A DNA stretch of 64,000 nt. Source: WHSW01 sp963821345 (GTDB lineage: Bacteria > Actinomycetota > Thermoleophilia > Solirubrobacterales > 70-9). The stretch is from positions 1,488,001 to 1,552,000 of the forward strand of contig CAWGDM010000001.1 in the NCBI GenBank assembly GCA_963821345.1, in the 5' to 3' direction. The notes under the pieces were generated by a model that was not told the origin of the DNA, did not search any database, and saw only the letters and a list, made by a program, of their open reading frames with translations. Shown piece after piece: positions 34,343 through 44,490 of this stretch. The position numbers were made by a program, and so were the translations under genes. How positions within the stretch are numbered: the stretch's first letter is position 1; each line of letters opens with the position of its first letter.

Positions 34343-35580
34343 GCGATCAGACCCGGGCAGAGCGAGAGTCGGCCCGCGCTCGCGCGCGAGGTCGGGGCGC
34401 GCAGCGTCTGTTTCGCCTCGCCCTGGCGCTGATCGCAGCGGCGACCGTCGTCGCGATGATCTCGCTGTGGCCCGGCGAGCGGCGCGAGGTCCTCAGCGCC
34501 GGGCTGACGGCGCCGACCGAGAGGGCCGAGATCACCGCGGTCAGCTTCGCTCCATGCCCACCGCCGCAGCCGGGGACCTGCGTCACCAGCCAGGCTCGGC
34601 TCGAGACCGGGCCCGACCAGGGGGTGACGGTGTCACTTCCGGTCGGCTCGGGCCCCTTGGTTCCCGATCTCGAGCCGGGGGACGAGGTCCGGGTCTCGAA
34701 AGCGATCACGCCGCCGGGAGCGCCGGTGCCCGAGGGACAGGCCCCCGGACCGCAGTACAACCTGACCGACTTCGAGCGCCGGATGCCGATGCTGTGGCTG
34801 GCACTGATCTTCGTCGCCATGGTGATCTTCTTCGGCCGGCTGCGCGGAGCGTTGTCGCTGGTCGGGCTCGCCGCCAGTCTGCTCGTCGTCGTCTTCTTCA
34901 TCGTGCCCGCGATCCTCGCCGGCGAGGAGCCGCTGACGGTCGCGATCGTCGGCTCGATGGCCGTCATGTTGTTGACGATCTCGCTCGCCCACGGCCTCGG
35001 GCCCAAGAGCCTGGCGGCGATGCTCGGAACCACGGCCAGCCTCGTCCTGGTCGCGGCCCTGGCCTTGCTGTTCACCAACCTGACCCACCTCACCGGGCTG
35101 GCGGGCGGCGACGAATCCGCATTGGTCCAACTCGGCAGCGCCGACATCTCGTTCGAGGGCCTGCTGCTGGCGGGGATGATCATCGGCGCGTTGGGCGTGC
35201 TCGACGACGTCACCGTAAGTCAGGCCTCGACGGTTCTGGCGCTCCGCTCCGCCAACCCTCGGCTTCACTTCGGCGAGCTCTACGGGCGCGCGATCGACGT
35301 CGGGCGGGACCACGTATCGGCGACCGTCAACACCCTGGTCCTGGCCTACGTGGGGACGTCGCTCCCCGTCCTGTTGATTTTCGGCTCAGGCGGCCTCGGG
35401 TTCTTCGACGCCGTCAACGTCGAGCTCGTCGCCCAAGCGGTGGTCGGGACACTGGTCGGATCGATTGGCCTGGTCGCCGCGGTTCCGATCACGACCGCGC
35501 TTGCGGCCGCGCTGGCGACCAGGGTCCCGGCCGCCGACCTGCCCGACGAGCTCGGGCACGCCCACGCCCACGCCCACTGA
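34339..35580 (+). CDS. YibE/F-family membrane protein
   Basis: Protein of 413 residues: one N-terminal helix (about 25-43), an extracytoplasmic beta domain (about 50-140) with PCPPPQPGTC, then the YibE/F-like core of about seven helices with the conserved LAHGLGPKSLAAMLGT and GALGVLDDVTVSQAS motifs. It ends in an alternating His/Ala stretch (GHAHAHAH) suitable for metal contact. YibE/F proteins are uncharacterised transporters; the His tail and location suggest a link to zinc (inference). Confidence 0.88.
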   Translation: MSDQTRAERESARARARGRGAQRLFRLALALIAAATVVAMISLWPGERREVLSAGLTAPTERAEITAVSFAPCPPPQPGTCVTSQARLETGPDQGVTVSLPVGSGPLVPDLEPGDEVRVSKAITPPGAPVPEGQAPGPQYNLTDFERRMPMLWLALIFVAMVIFFGRLRGALSLVGLAASLLVVVFFIVPAILAGEEPLTVAIVGSMAVMLLTISLAHGLGPKSLAAMLGTTASLVLVAALALLFTNLTHLTGLAGGDESALVQLGSADISFEGLLLAGMIIGALGVLDDVTVSQASTVLALRSANPRLHFGELYGRAIDVGRDHVSATVNTLVLAYVGTSLPVLLIFGSGGLGFFDAVNVELVAQAVVGTLVGSIGLVAAVPITTALAAALATRVPAADLPDELGHAHAHAH

Positions 35581-35596
35581 GCCTGCGGGCGGTCCT

Positions 35597-35785
35597 CTAG
35601 CTCGAGCCGCCGAGACCGACGCCGCTGATCACGACGGCCAAGCTGAGCAGGGCGATCGTCACCCACCGCATTCGCTTCGGCGTGAGCCAATCGCCCGCGT
35701 GAAGCCGCAACCAGGCGCGAATCCCGCTCGCCGACCCGACGGCCACGGTGGCGGTAGCGGCGCACTGCATGCACATGAGACTCAT
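35597..35785 (-). CDS. Small cysteine-containing membrane protein
   Basis: Protein of 62 residues from ATG 35785 (alternative ATG 35776, starting MCMQC). The start MSLMCMQCAAT provides a Cys-x-x-Cys; one hydrophobic helix lies near the C-terminus (about 44-60). Similar MCMQC-type tiny proteins occur in actinobacteria without known role. A Zur-like half-palindrome overlaps its start, so zinc or another metal may be sensed or bound. It is too short to assign further. Confidence 0.6.
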   Translation of the reverse strand: MSLMCMQCAATATVAVGSASGIRAWLRLHAGDWLTPKRMRWVTIALLSLAVVISGVGLGGSS

Positions 35786-35792
35786 TCTAGTC
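35774..35792. promoter_or_regulatory. Weak Zur-like box over the start of the CxxC small protein
   Basis: CATGAGACT-C-ATTCTAGTC shares eight of nine left-half bases with the box at 28942 and keeps about five of nine on the right. It overlaps the small protein's start codon and follows the YibE/F operon by about 200 bases. Weaker than the other two boxes. Confidence 0.4.
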
Positions 35793-35814
35793 GCCGGGGG
35801 GCACGGCGGCGTTG

Positions 35815-36537
35815 TCAGACCCCGGCGACCCGGGTGATCGCCCAGATCGCCGCGAAGCCGCCGACGGTCAGCGCCACCCGCGCCCACGAAGCCTGCTCCC
35901 CGTGGGCCTCGGGGAGCAGGTCGGTGGCCCCCATGTAGATGAAGAAGCCGGCGTAGAGCGCCAGCAGCTCGCCGAGCGCGAACTCGGAGATCGAGATCGC
36001 CGAGCCGACGATTGCCCCGAACAGCGGCGCGAAGGCGTCGATCGTCAGCCAGCGCTTCGCCTGGCGGCGGTCGTCGGACTGGCTGAGGACGAAGCTGACC
36101 GTGTTCAGGCCGTCGGCGAAGTCGTGGCTGACGACGGCGATGAAGACGAGCACGCCGGTGGCCGTGTCGAGGCCGAAGGCGAGTCCGATCCCGAGCCCGT
36201 CGATGAAGCTGTGGACCGAGAGCCCGAGCGCACCGAGGACGCCGACCTGCGCGTGAGCGCGGGCGTGCTCGGCGTCGTCGCGGTGGTGCAGGACGAGGAC
36301 CCGCTCGGCGAGGAAGAAGGCGATGAAGCCGATCCCGACCAGGGTCGCCACCCGCTGCGCGTCGTCGACCGCGTCGATGCTCTCCGGCAGGACGTCGAAC
36401 AGCGCCACCGCCACCACGATCCCGCCGGTCAGCGCCATCAGCGTCGGCAGGGAGTGGGAGAGCCGCAGCGCCAGCGCGCCGCCGGCGAAGGTGGCGACGA
36501 CCGTGACCAGGGCAAACGGGATCGCGATCCATTCCAT
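35815..36537 (-). CDS. ZIP-family metal transporter
   Basis: Membrane protein of 240 residues with eight helices (ATG 36537; an upstream ATG at 36558 would add seven residues). Metal-path motifs of the ZIP family appear: LSVHSFIDGLGIGLAFG in helix IV (His-Ser/Asp) and AVVSHDFADGLNTVSF in helix V, then the ending DLLPEAHGE. A short His/Asp-rich cytoplasmic loop (LHHRDDAEHARAHAQ) lies between helices III and IV. Uptake of Zn2+ is the usual function. A fragment of a close paralogue lies at 27.2 kb. Confidence 0.92.
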   Translation of the reverse strand: MEWIAIPFALVTVVATFAGGALALRLSHSLPTLMALTGGIVVAVALFDVLPESIDAVDDAQRVATLVGIGFIAFFLAERVLVLHHRDDAEHARAHAQVGVLGALGLSVHSFIDGLGIGLAFGLDTATGVLVFIAVVSHDFADGLNTVSFVLSQSDDRRQAKRWLTIDAFAPLFGAIVGSAISISEFALGELLALYAGFFIYMGATDLLPEAHGEQASWARVALTVGGFAAIWAITRVAGV

Positions 36538-36562
36538 CGGGGCCGCAACCATAATCACGAGC

Positions 36563-36700
36563 GTGCTTCCGATCGCCCACGCGGGCCACTGGATCTTGTG
36601 GATCCTCTACGCGGTGCCGGTGATCGTCGTCGTCGTCTCGATCATCCAGTCGATGCGGCGCGAGCGGCGCGAGCGCCGCGAGGAGGACCCGCCGGACTGA
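36563..36700 (+). CDS. Tiny membrane protein with charged tail
   Basis: From GTG 36563 a 45-residue protein: short lead (VLPIAHAGHW), one membrane helix (about 11-30), then a strongly basic-acidic tail with repeated Arg/Glu (RRERRERREEDPPD). Divergent from the ZIP gene. The frame shows the same codon bias as large genes and similar single-span proteins are common in this lineage (recognition from pattern). Function unknown. Confidence 0.6.
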   Translation: MLPIAHAGHWILWILYAVPVIVVVVSIIQSMRRERRERREEDPPD

Positions 36701-36705
36701 CGCGT

Positions 36706-37882
36706 TCAGGCCCGGAGCAGGGACTCGAGCCGGCCCTCGAGCTCGTCGCGCAGCGTCTCGCGGATCGGGCCGTCATGGGCGCGCTCGACCAGTTCCTGGA
36801 GGAAGCCCTCGATCACCAGCCGCTTCGCGCTGCCGTCGTCGAGCCCGTGCGAGCGCAGGTAGTAGAGCTGCTCGGGGTCGACCTGGGCGACCGCCGCGGC
36901 GTGCGTGCAGCGGACGTCGTCGGCCTCGATCTCCAGGCCTGGGATCGCGTCGGCGTGGGCGTCGGTGGAGAGCAGCAGGTTGCGGCTCTCCTGGAAGGCG
37001 TCGGTCCGCTGGGCGCCGCGGTCGACCCGGATCATCCCGCGCCAGACCGCGGTCGCGCGGTCGGCGAGCACTCCGCGGAAGGCGAGGTCGGAGGTCGTGT
37101 CCTGGGCGGCGTGCTCCTGGGTCGTGTCGTAGTCGAGGTGCTGGCTCCCGTCGCCCGCGTAGGCGCCGGTGACCTTGGCGCTCGAGCCGCGGCCGGCGAG
37201 CTTGGTCTCCATCCGCACCTTGCCGCGCGCCGAGCCGAACCCGAGCGCGACCCAGTCGAGGTTGGCGTCGCGGCCGACCTCGGCCCGCTGGGTCGCAAAC
37301 ACCCAGCCCTGGTCTGAGACCCGCTGCTCGCAGACGTAGCGGAGGTTGGCCCCGTCGCCGACGACAAGCTCGACGACGCCGTTGAACAGGCCCTCGCCCT
37401 CGGAGGCGTAGCGCTCCCAGACCTCGGCCTCGGCGCCCTCCTCGAGCACGATCAGCGTCCGCCACTCGGTCTCGTCGCCGGGCGCGCCGGAGATCGTCAG
37501 CCTGATCGGCTGCTCGAGCCGGGTCCCGGCGGGGACCCAGACCAGCAGCCCGTCGCGCCAGCGCGCGGCGTTGCGCGCGGTGAACGCGTCGTTGGCCTCG
37601 ACCACGGTGCCGAGCCGTTCGCGGACCAGCTCCGGGTGCTCGGCGGCAGCCTCGGCCAGCGGCATCACCACCGGACCGTCGCCGTCGCTCGTCTCCAGCC
37701 CCTCGATCGTGGCCACAGCCTCGCTGTAGCCGTCGAGGTCGAGGCCCTCGAGGTCGGTGAACTCCCAGCCCTTCTGCTTTTGCGTCGGGAGCTCCGCCTC
37801 GGCGGCCAGCTCCTTGGCTCGGTCGCGCGCCTCGCTCAGCCAGTCGGGTTCGACCACCGAGGGCGCCGCCGCGCCGTCGGTG

Positions 37883-37890
<8 letters not shown>
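36706..37890 (-). CDS. sufD: Fe-S cluster assembly protein SufD
   Basis: SUF scaffold subunit of 394 residues. The C-terminal beta-helix core holds the conserved EDDVRCTHAAAVAQVD...YYLRSHGLD segment, where the cluster-region His/Cys of SufD sit. The N-terminus (WLSEARDRAKELAAEA) is helical. The TTG start at 37890 overlaps the end of sufB. With SufB and SufC it forms the SufBC2D complex that builds [4Fe-4S] clusters. Confidence 0.95.
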
Positions 37891-39346
<1,456 letters not shown>

Positions 39347-39353
39347 CTGAGAA

Positions 39354-39677
39354 TCAGAGCTCCAGCTTCACTTCGTCGTCATCGACGCGAACTTCGAAGG
39401 TGTCGACCGGCCGGTAGGCCGGAAGGGTGCGTGGCTTGCCGGTCGTGATGTCGAACAGCGAGCCGTGCCGTGGACACTCCACGGTACACGCCGTGGCGTC
39501 GAACTCACCCTCGGCGAGCGGCCCGTCGTCGTGCGAGCAGCGATCCTCGATCGCGTACAGCTCGCCGTCGGCGCAATGGAAGACGCCGATCTTGCGGTCG
39601 TCGACCTCGATCAACCGCATCGTGCCGGCGGGGAGGTCGGCTAGCTTGCAGACGGGGATGCTTGTCTCGGTGGTCAC
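39354..39677 (-). CDS. Rieske [2Fe-2S] ferredoxin
   Basis: Protein of 107 residues with both Rieske ligand pairs: RCSHDDG (Cys-x-His) and ECPRHGSLFD (Cys-x-x-His). It belongs to the short, NirD/BphA3-like class found inside actinobacterial suf operons, where it may supply electrons for cluster assembly (inference from context). It starts 7 bp before sufB in the same direction. Confidence 0.93.
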   Translation of the reverse strand: MTTETSIPVCKLADLPAGTMRLIEVDDRKIGVFHCADGELYAIEDRCSHDDGPLAEGEFDATACTVECPRHGSLFDITTGKPRTLPAYRPVDTFEVRVDDDEVKLEL

Positions 39678-39707
39678 TATTCCTAGTCTCCTGGTCGGAT
39701 TTTAGCG

Positions 39708-40184
39708 ATGGACCCGCCGGCATCCGATCCCCGGGGGCGGATCGCGATCGCGGCCGGCGCCGCCGTGCTGCTGATCGCGATCGTGGTCGTCGTCACGGTC
39801 GCCTCCGGCGGCGACTCCGACCAGCCCGCCACCGCGGCCGCCCCGAAGCGCTGCATCGATTCCTGGAACACCGACCAGGCGGCCCGCGCCTACGGCCGCC
39901 ACAACTTCAGCTTCCACCTCTACAAGGGCGCCCTGGTCACCTACCTCGACCGGTCCGGCGACCAGGTCGATGCGGGCGGCGGCGGGCTCTGCGCGGTGGT
40001 CTTCCCGTCGCGGGCGCTCGACCCGGAGCCGTTCGCCGCCGGCGAGGTGCTCGAAGGGCGCAACTGGGTTCCGATCAGCTCGCTCGAGGGCATGGAGCTG
40101 TCGCAGGTGGCCGAGCTGCAGCTGCTCGCCGCGGGCTCGCCGAACACGGCCCTCGACGTCAAGGGCGCCCTGGCGCCGCTCTGA
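39708..40184 (+). CDS. Membrane-anchored protein of unknown function
   Basis: Protein of 158 residues: short hydrophilic start, one membrane helix (about 13-32), then an extracytoplasmic domain with two cysteines (PKRCIDSWN and GGLCAVVF) that could pair. It lies on the opposite strand and interrupts the otherwise leftward suf cluster between sufU and the Rieske gene. No family recognised; SUF involvement is doubtful. Confidence 0.75.
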   Translation: MDPPASDPRGRIAIAAGAAVLLIAIVVVVTVASGGDSDQPATAAAPKRCIDSWNTDQAARAYGRHNFSFHLYKGALVTYLDRSGDQVDAGGGGLCAVVFPSRALDPEPFAAGEVLEGRNWVPISSLEGMELSQVAELQLLAAGSPNTALDVKGALAPL

Positions 40185-40226
40185 AGCATGTTCGCGAAAT
40201 GACCAAGCTCAGCGGGCGCCGGTCGG

Positions 40227-40655
40227 TCAGATCCGGTCGCGCTCGGCGATCGGATCGCCCGCGGCGCCCTCCTCCTCCCAGTCGGCGGCGTCGCCGAGCG
40301 CCGCCGACTTGACCACCTTGAGGCCGAGCAGCGCGCACTTCATCCGGGTGGCGGAGATCTCGATCCCGAGCAGCTCCAGGACGAAGTCCTTGTCGAGTCG
40401 CAGCAGCTCCTCGCGGGTGCGGCCGGCGAGCTCCTCGGTCAGCATCGAGGTGGCGGCGGTCGAGATCGCGCAGCCCTTGCCCTCGAAGGAGACCTCGCTC
40501 ACCCGGCCGTCCTCGCCCAGGGTGATGAACACGTGCTGCTCGTCGCCGCAGAGCGGATTCGTGTCCTCGTAATCGAGGTCGAACGAGTCCGGGCGGCCGA
40601 AGTGGCGCGGCCGCTTGTAGTGGTCGAGGATGTTCTCTCGGTAGAGGTCGTCCAT
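40227..40655 (-). CDS. sufU: Zinc-dependent sulfurtransferase SufU
   Basis: IscU-like protein of 142 residues with the SufU arrangement: NPLCGDEQHV (Cys plus Asp), GKGCAISTAATSML and RMKCALLGLKV supply the three cysteines and the Asp of the zinc site. SufU accepts persulfide sulfur from SufS. ATG 40655 is the natural start (MDDLYRENILDHY). Gene order with sufS upstream fits Gram-positive and actinobacterial SUF systems. Confidence 0.95.
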   Translation of the reverse strand: MDDLYRENILDHYKRPRHFGRPDSFDLDYEDTNPLCGDEQHVFITLGEDGRVSEVSFEGKGCAISTAATSMLTEELAGRTREELLRLDKDFVLELLGIEISATRMKCALLGLKVVKSAALGDAADWEEEGAAGDPIAERDRI

Positions 40656-40666
40656 CGCGATCGAAT

Positions 40667-41266
40667 CTAGCGATAGGCCCGCGGCAGGTTGACCAGCGCC
40701 CGGGGGATGTCGCGGCGCGAGCGGACGTATGCGTGCTCGAGGCCCTCGGCCGCCGCCTCGCCGTGAACCGGTGCCCCGTGGCCGGTCAGCAGATGCTCGG
40801 GCTCGAAGCCGCGCAGCCGCCCCGGGGGCAGCGCCCGCAGCATCGGGTGCATCCCGACCCCGCCGGTGCCGGCGTTGAAGACGCTGTTCGTGCCGACCAC
40901 CTCGGCGACCACCAGGGCCCGGCGCTCGGGCCACCAGAGCGCGGTCTCCTTCCAGCCCGGGACGCGCAGGGCCGCGATTGCCTCGAACGGCGAGCCCGCG
41001 ACCGCGTCGGGGACGCGCAGATGGGGAACCCCGAACCGCTCGGCGAGCGCCTCGCAGTCGCGGTTGTGGCGGTCGAGCAGCTGCAGGACACCGGCGGGCT
41101 CGCCCAGCGCCGTCGCCCGCTCGACCAGGTCGCCGGCCTCGACCGGGTCGACGAGCCAGACCTTGCCGTCGGCGACGAGCGCGTGCGAAGCGCGCTGCAT
41201 CGGCTCGTCGAGCACCCAGGTGAGGCCGAACTCGTACTCGTCGACGGTCAGCAGCTCGCGGGCCAT
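40667..41266 (-). CDS. Metallo-beta-lactamase-like protein lacking metal motif
   Basis: Protein of 199 residues with a metallo-beta-lactamase-type strand order: LVADGKVWLVDPVEAGDLVER (a typical early strand), VGTNSVFNAG, and LLTGHGAPVHG near the end. The HxHxDH zinc motif is absent (LDRHNRDCEALAERFG stands there), so hydrolase activity is unlikely. Encoded between sufU and sufS, 12 bases from each, so it is very probably co-transcribed with SUF. Confidence 0.8.
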   Translation of the reverse strand: MARELLTVDEYEFGLTWVLDEPMQRASHALVADGKVWLVDPVEAGDLVERATALGEPAGVLQLLDRHNRDCEALAERFGVPHLRVPDAVAGSPFEAIAALRVPGWKETALWWPERRALVVAEVVGTNSVFNAGTGGVGMHPMLRALPPGRLRGFEPEHLLTGHGAPVHGEAAAEGLEHAYVRSRRDIPRALVNLPRAYR

Positions 41267-41278
41267 GGGCGCCGCTCC

Positions 41279-42523
41279 TCAGCCGAGCTCGAAGACGCGG
41301 CGGGCGTCGTGGAGCCCCTCGACCAGGCGGTCGATCTCGTCGGTGGTCGTGTAAACGCCGAAGCTGGCGCGCGCGGTGGCGGCGACCCCGAGGCGGTCCA
41401 TCAGCGGCTGGGCGCAGTGGTGTCCGGCGCGGACGGCAACCCCGTGGCGGTCGAGGATCTCGGCGACGTCATGGCCGTGCACCCCCTCGAGCTCGAACGA
41501 GACCGGGCCGAGTCGCTGCGGCGACGCCGGCGGTCCGAAGACGCGCAGCCCCTCGACCTCGTCGAGGCGGCCGAGCGCGTAGGCGGCGATCTGGCGCTCG
41601 TGGGCGGTCGCCGCCTCCATCCCGAGCGCGTCGAGCCAGCGGATCGCGGCGGCGAGCCCGATCGCCTGCGAGATCGCCGGCGTCCCGGCCTCGAACCGGG
41701 CCGGCGGGTCGGCCCAGGTCGTGCCCTGCTTGGTCACCTTGCGGATCATCGAGCCGCCGCCCATGAACGGCGGCATCTCCTCGAGCAGCTCGAGCCGGGC
41801 CCACAGCGCCCCGATCCCGGTCGGCGCGTAGAGCTTGTGGCCGGTGAGCGCGTAGAAGTCGACCCCGAGGGCGCCGACGTCGACCGCCAGCTTGGGCGCG
41901 GCCTGGGCGCCGTCGGCGAGCACCAGGGCGCCCGCCTGGTGTGCCAGGCGCGAGATCTCGGCGAGCGGGTTCTCGGTTCCGAGCACGTTCGAGACGTGGG
42001 CGACGGCGACCAGCTTCGGGCCGCGCTCGAGCAGGCTCGCATAGGACTCCATGTCGAGCAGGCCGTCGTCGGTGACCGGCACCCAGTCGAGCTCGGCCCC
42101 GGCGCGCTCGGCGAGCAGCTGCCAGGGGACGATGTTCGAGTGGTGCTCCATCTCGGTGACCACGATCCGGTCGCCAGGCCCGACGTTCGCGGCGCCCCAG
42201 GCGTAGGCGACCAGATTGATCGCCTCGGTCGCGTTGCGGACGAAGACGATCTCGCGACGGTCGGCGGCTCGCAGATGGTCGGCGACCGTCGCCCGGGCGC
42301 CCTCGAAGGCGGCGGTCGCCTCGGCCGAGAGCGTGTGGGTGCCGCGGTGGACGTTGGAGTGGTGGCGCCGCTCGTAGCGGTCGACCGCCTGGATCGAGGC
42401 GAGCACCCGCTGGGCGCTGGCGCCGGAGTCGAGGTAGGCGACCGGCTTTCCGCCGACCTCGCGCTCGAGCGCCGGGAACGATTCCCGGACCCGCTCGATC
42501 GGGAAGGCCTCGGCAACGGTCAC
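41279..42523 (-). CDS. sufS: Cysteine desulfurase SufS
   Basis: PLP-dependent class V enzyme of 414 residues that takes sulfur from cysteine. The PLP Lys lies in ALTGHKLYAPTG, the PLP-contact His in TEMEHHSNIVPW, and the persulfide Cys in RAGHHCAQPLMD, with the group II context (short loop) of SufS. GTG start overlaps sufC stop. Passes sulfur to SufU encoded two genes later. Confidence 0.97.
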   Translation of the reverse strand: MTVAEAFPIERVRESFPALEREVGGKPVAYLDSGASAQRVLASIQAVDRYERRHHSNVHRGTHTLSAEATAAFEGARATVADHLRAADRREIVFVRNATEAINLVAYAWGAANVGPGDRIVVTEMEHHSNIVPWQLLAERAGAELDWVPVTDDGLLDMESYASLLERGPKLVAVAHVSNVLGTENPLAEISRLAHQAGALVLADGAQAAPKLAVDVGALGVDFYALTGHKLYAPTGIGALWARLELLEEMPPFMGGGSMIRKVTKQGTTWADPPARFEAGTPAISQAIGLAAAIRWLDALGMEAATAHERQIAAYALGRLDEVEGLRVFGPPASPQRLGPVSFELEGVHGHDVAEILDRHGVAVRAGHHCAQPLMDRLGVAATARASFGVYTTTDEIDRLVEGLHDARRVFELG

Positions 42524-43284
42524 GCGGCGGCCTCGACCTCCTCCTTGATCCAGCCGTAGCCCTTGTCCTCGAGCTCTGAGACCAGCTCTGGACCGCCCTG
42601 CTTGACGATCCGCCCGTCGTACATGACGTGGACGAAGTCGGGCTCGACCAGGTGCAGGATGCGCTGGTAGTGGGTGATGATCAGGACGCCCATGTCAGGG
42701 CCGGAGAAGCGGTTGACGCCCTTGGCGACGACTCGCAGAGCGTCGATGTCGAGCCCGGAGTCGGTCTCGTCGAGGACCGCGAGCTTCGGCCTCAGCATCG
42801 CCAGCTGCAGGATCTCGAGGCGCTTCTTCTCGCCGCCGGAGAAGCCGTCGTTGACGTAGCGGCTCGAGAACTCGCGCGGGATATCGACCAGCTCCATCGC
42901 CGCCTCGGTGTCGCGGCGAAAGTCCTTGAGGCTGATCTGCGGCTCGCCGCGCGCCTCGCGGTGGGCGTTGATCGCCATCCGCAGGTACTTGGCCACGGTC
43001 ACGCCGGGGATCGCGACCGGGTACTGGAAGGCCATGAACAGGCCGGAGCGCGAGCGCTCCTCGGGATCGGACTCGGTGATCACCTCGTCCTCGAAGAAAA
43101 TCTCGCCCTCGGTCACGTCGAGCGCCGGGTGCCCCATGATCGCGTTCGCGAGCGTCGACTTGCCGGACCCGTTCGGGCCCATCAGCGCGTGCACCTGGCC
43201 CCTCGAGACCTCGAGGTCGAGGCCCTTGAGGATCTCCTTGCCCTCGGCGCTCACGTGTAGGTTGCGGATTTCCAGGTCGGCCAT
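42520..43284 (-). CDS. sufC: Fe-S assembly ATPase SufC
   Basis: ABC-type ATPase of 254 residues. Walker A GPNGSGKST, Q-loop AFQYPVAIPG, signature FSGGEKKRLEILQ, Walker B LAVLDETDSGLDID, H-loop ITHYQRIL, all as in SufC. Works with SufB and SufD. First enzyme gene after the Rrf2 regulator, 36 bases downstream, so it opens the structural part of the operon. Confidence 0.97.
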   Translation of the reverse strand: MADLEIRNLHVSAEGKEILKGLDLEVSRGQVHALMGPNGSGKSTLANAIMGHPALDVTEGEIFFEDEVITESDPEERSRSGLFMAFQYPVAIPGVTVAKYLRMAINAHREARGEPQISLKDFRRDTEAAMELVDIPREFSSRYVNDGFSGGEKKRLEILQLAMLRPKLAVLDETDSGLDIDALRVVAKGVNRFSGPDMGVLIITHYQRILHLVEPDFVHVMYDGRIVKQGGPELVSELEDKGYGWIKEEVEAAA

Positions 43285-43320
43285 CGTTCTCCAGATATCT
43301 GTGTCGGGGGTGGAAGTCGG

Positions 43321-43800
43321 TCAGGCGAGCGCGACCGGCTCAGAGGCCGGCAGCGGGCCGGCGAACTCGACCAGGTCGGCGAGCGTGGTCGTGGTCAGCG
43401 CCCTGGTGACGCCGCCGTGGACCCGGGTCCAGAGCAGCTTCGTCGCGCAGGAGTGGCCCGCGTCCTGCTCGTGCGAGCAGAGCACGCGGCCCTCGGGGTC
43501 GGAGTGAAAGCACTCCATCGGCGCGATCGGGCCCTCGAGCGCCTCGACCACGTCGAGCATCGTGATCTCGGTGGCCGGCTTCGCCAGCCGGTATCCGCCG
43601 TGTGCGCCGCGCACGGAGGTCACCAGCTCGGCCTGGCGCAGCTTCGCGACCAGGTGCTCGAGATAGGACAGCGGCAGCGTCTCCGCCTCGGCCAGCGCGC
43701 CGAGCGCGGCGGGCTCGGCCCGCTCGGGCACGTCGCCCGACCGGCGGCCGAGCTCGACCATCAGCCGCACGCCATATTCCGCCTTGGTCGAGAACAGCAT
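43321..43800 (-). CDS. Rrf2-family Fe-S-sensing regulator of the suf operon
   Basis: DNA-binding protein of 159 residues. The winged helix starts MLFSTKAEYGVRLM, with recognition region LSYLEHLVAKLRQAELV and wing RGAHGGYRLAKP. Three cysteines (MECFHSD, RVLCSHEQ, HSCATKLLW) form a cluster-binding site like that of IscR/SufR. As first gene of the leftward suf operon it should repress the operon when clusters are sufficient. Confidence 0.92.
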   Translation of the reverse strand: MLFSTKAEYGVRLMVELGRRSGDVPERAEPAALGALAEAETLPLSYLEHLVAKLRQAELVTSVRGAHGGYRLAKPATEITMLDVVEALEGPIAPMECFHSDPEGRVLCSHEQDAGHSCATKLLWTRVHGGVTRALTTTTLADLVEFAGPLPASEPVALA

Positions 43801-43833
43801 CGCCTCAAATCCTAGCGACGCGGTCGGAAAAGC

Positions 43834-44490
43834 CTACGGCTCGATCAAGCCCCTGCGGATCGCGTAGCGGACCAGTTCGACTCGGTCACGCATCCCGAGC
43901 TTGCGCATCGCGTTCGAGCGGTGGTTCTCGACCGTCTTCTCGGACAGGTGGAGGATCTCGGCGATCTCCTTGTTGGTGTGCGCCTCGGCGACCAGCTTGA
44001 CCACCTCCTGCTCGCGCGGGGTGAGCTCGTCGGTGCGGCCGGCGCCCTGGCCAAGGACGTCCTTGATCAGCGCCCGCTGCGCCTCGGGGGTCAGGAAGGG
44101 CTCGCCGCGCTCGACCGCCCGCACCGCCTCGAGCAGGTCGACGTCGGCCTGGGTCTTGAGCACGTAGCCCGAGGCGCCGGCCTTCAGCGCCTCGAACAGG
44201 TAGCGCTCGTCGTCGTACATCGAGAGGATCAGGACGGCGACGTCGGGCGCCTGCTCGCGGATCTCGCGGGTCGCCTGCAGGCCGGTCAGCTTTGGCATCT
44301 TGACGTCGAGGATCGCCAGGTTGGGGCGCTCGCGGATCGCGAGGTCGCGCGCCGTCGCCCCGTCGGACGCCTCGGCGATCACCTCGATGTCGTCCTGTTG
44401 CTCGAGCAGCATCCGCAGCCCCGAGCGGACGATCCCGTGGTCGTCTGCGATCAGTACCCGCACGTCACCCGCTCCCGTCTGAACCGTCAT
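43834..44490 (-). CDS. NarL/FixJ-family response regulator
   Basis: Protein of 218 residues. Receiver domain (10-125) with the acidic pocket ADDH, phospho-acceptor Asp62 in ILDVKMPK and Lys in VLKTQ. LuxR-type helix-turn-helix (about 150-210) with LTPREQEVVKLVAEAHTNKEIAEIL. Start overlaps the sensor kinase end by 26 bases on the same strand. A second two-component system, unrelated to the OmpR one at 1 kb. Confidence 0.94.
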   Translation of the reverse strand: MTVQTGAGDVRVLIADDHGIVRSGLRMLLEQQDDIEVIAEASDGATARDLAIRERPNLAILDVKMPKLTGLQATREIREQAPDVAVLILSMYDDERYLFEALKAGASGYVLKTQADVDLLEAVRAVERGEPFLTPEAQRALIKDVLGQGAGRTDELTPREQEVVKLVAEAHTNKEIAEILHLSEKTVENHRSNAMRKLGMRDRVELVRYAIRRGLIEP

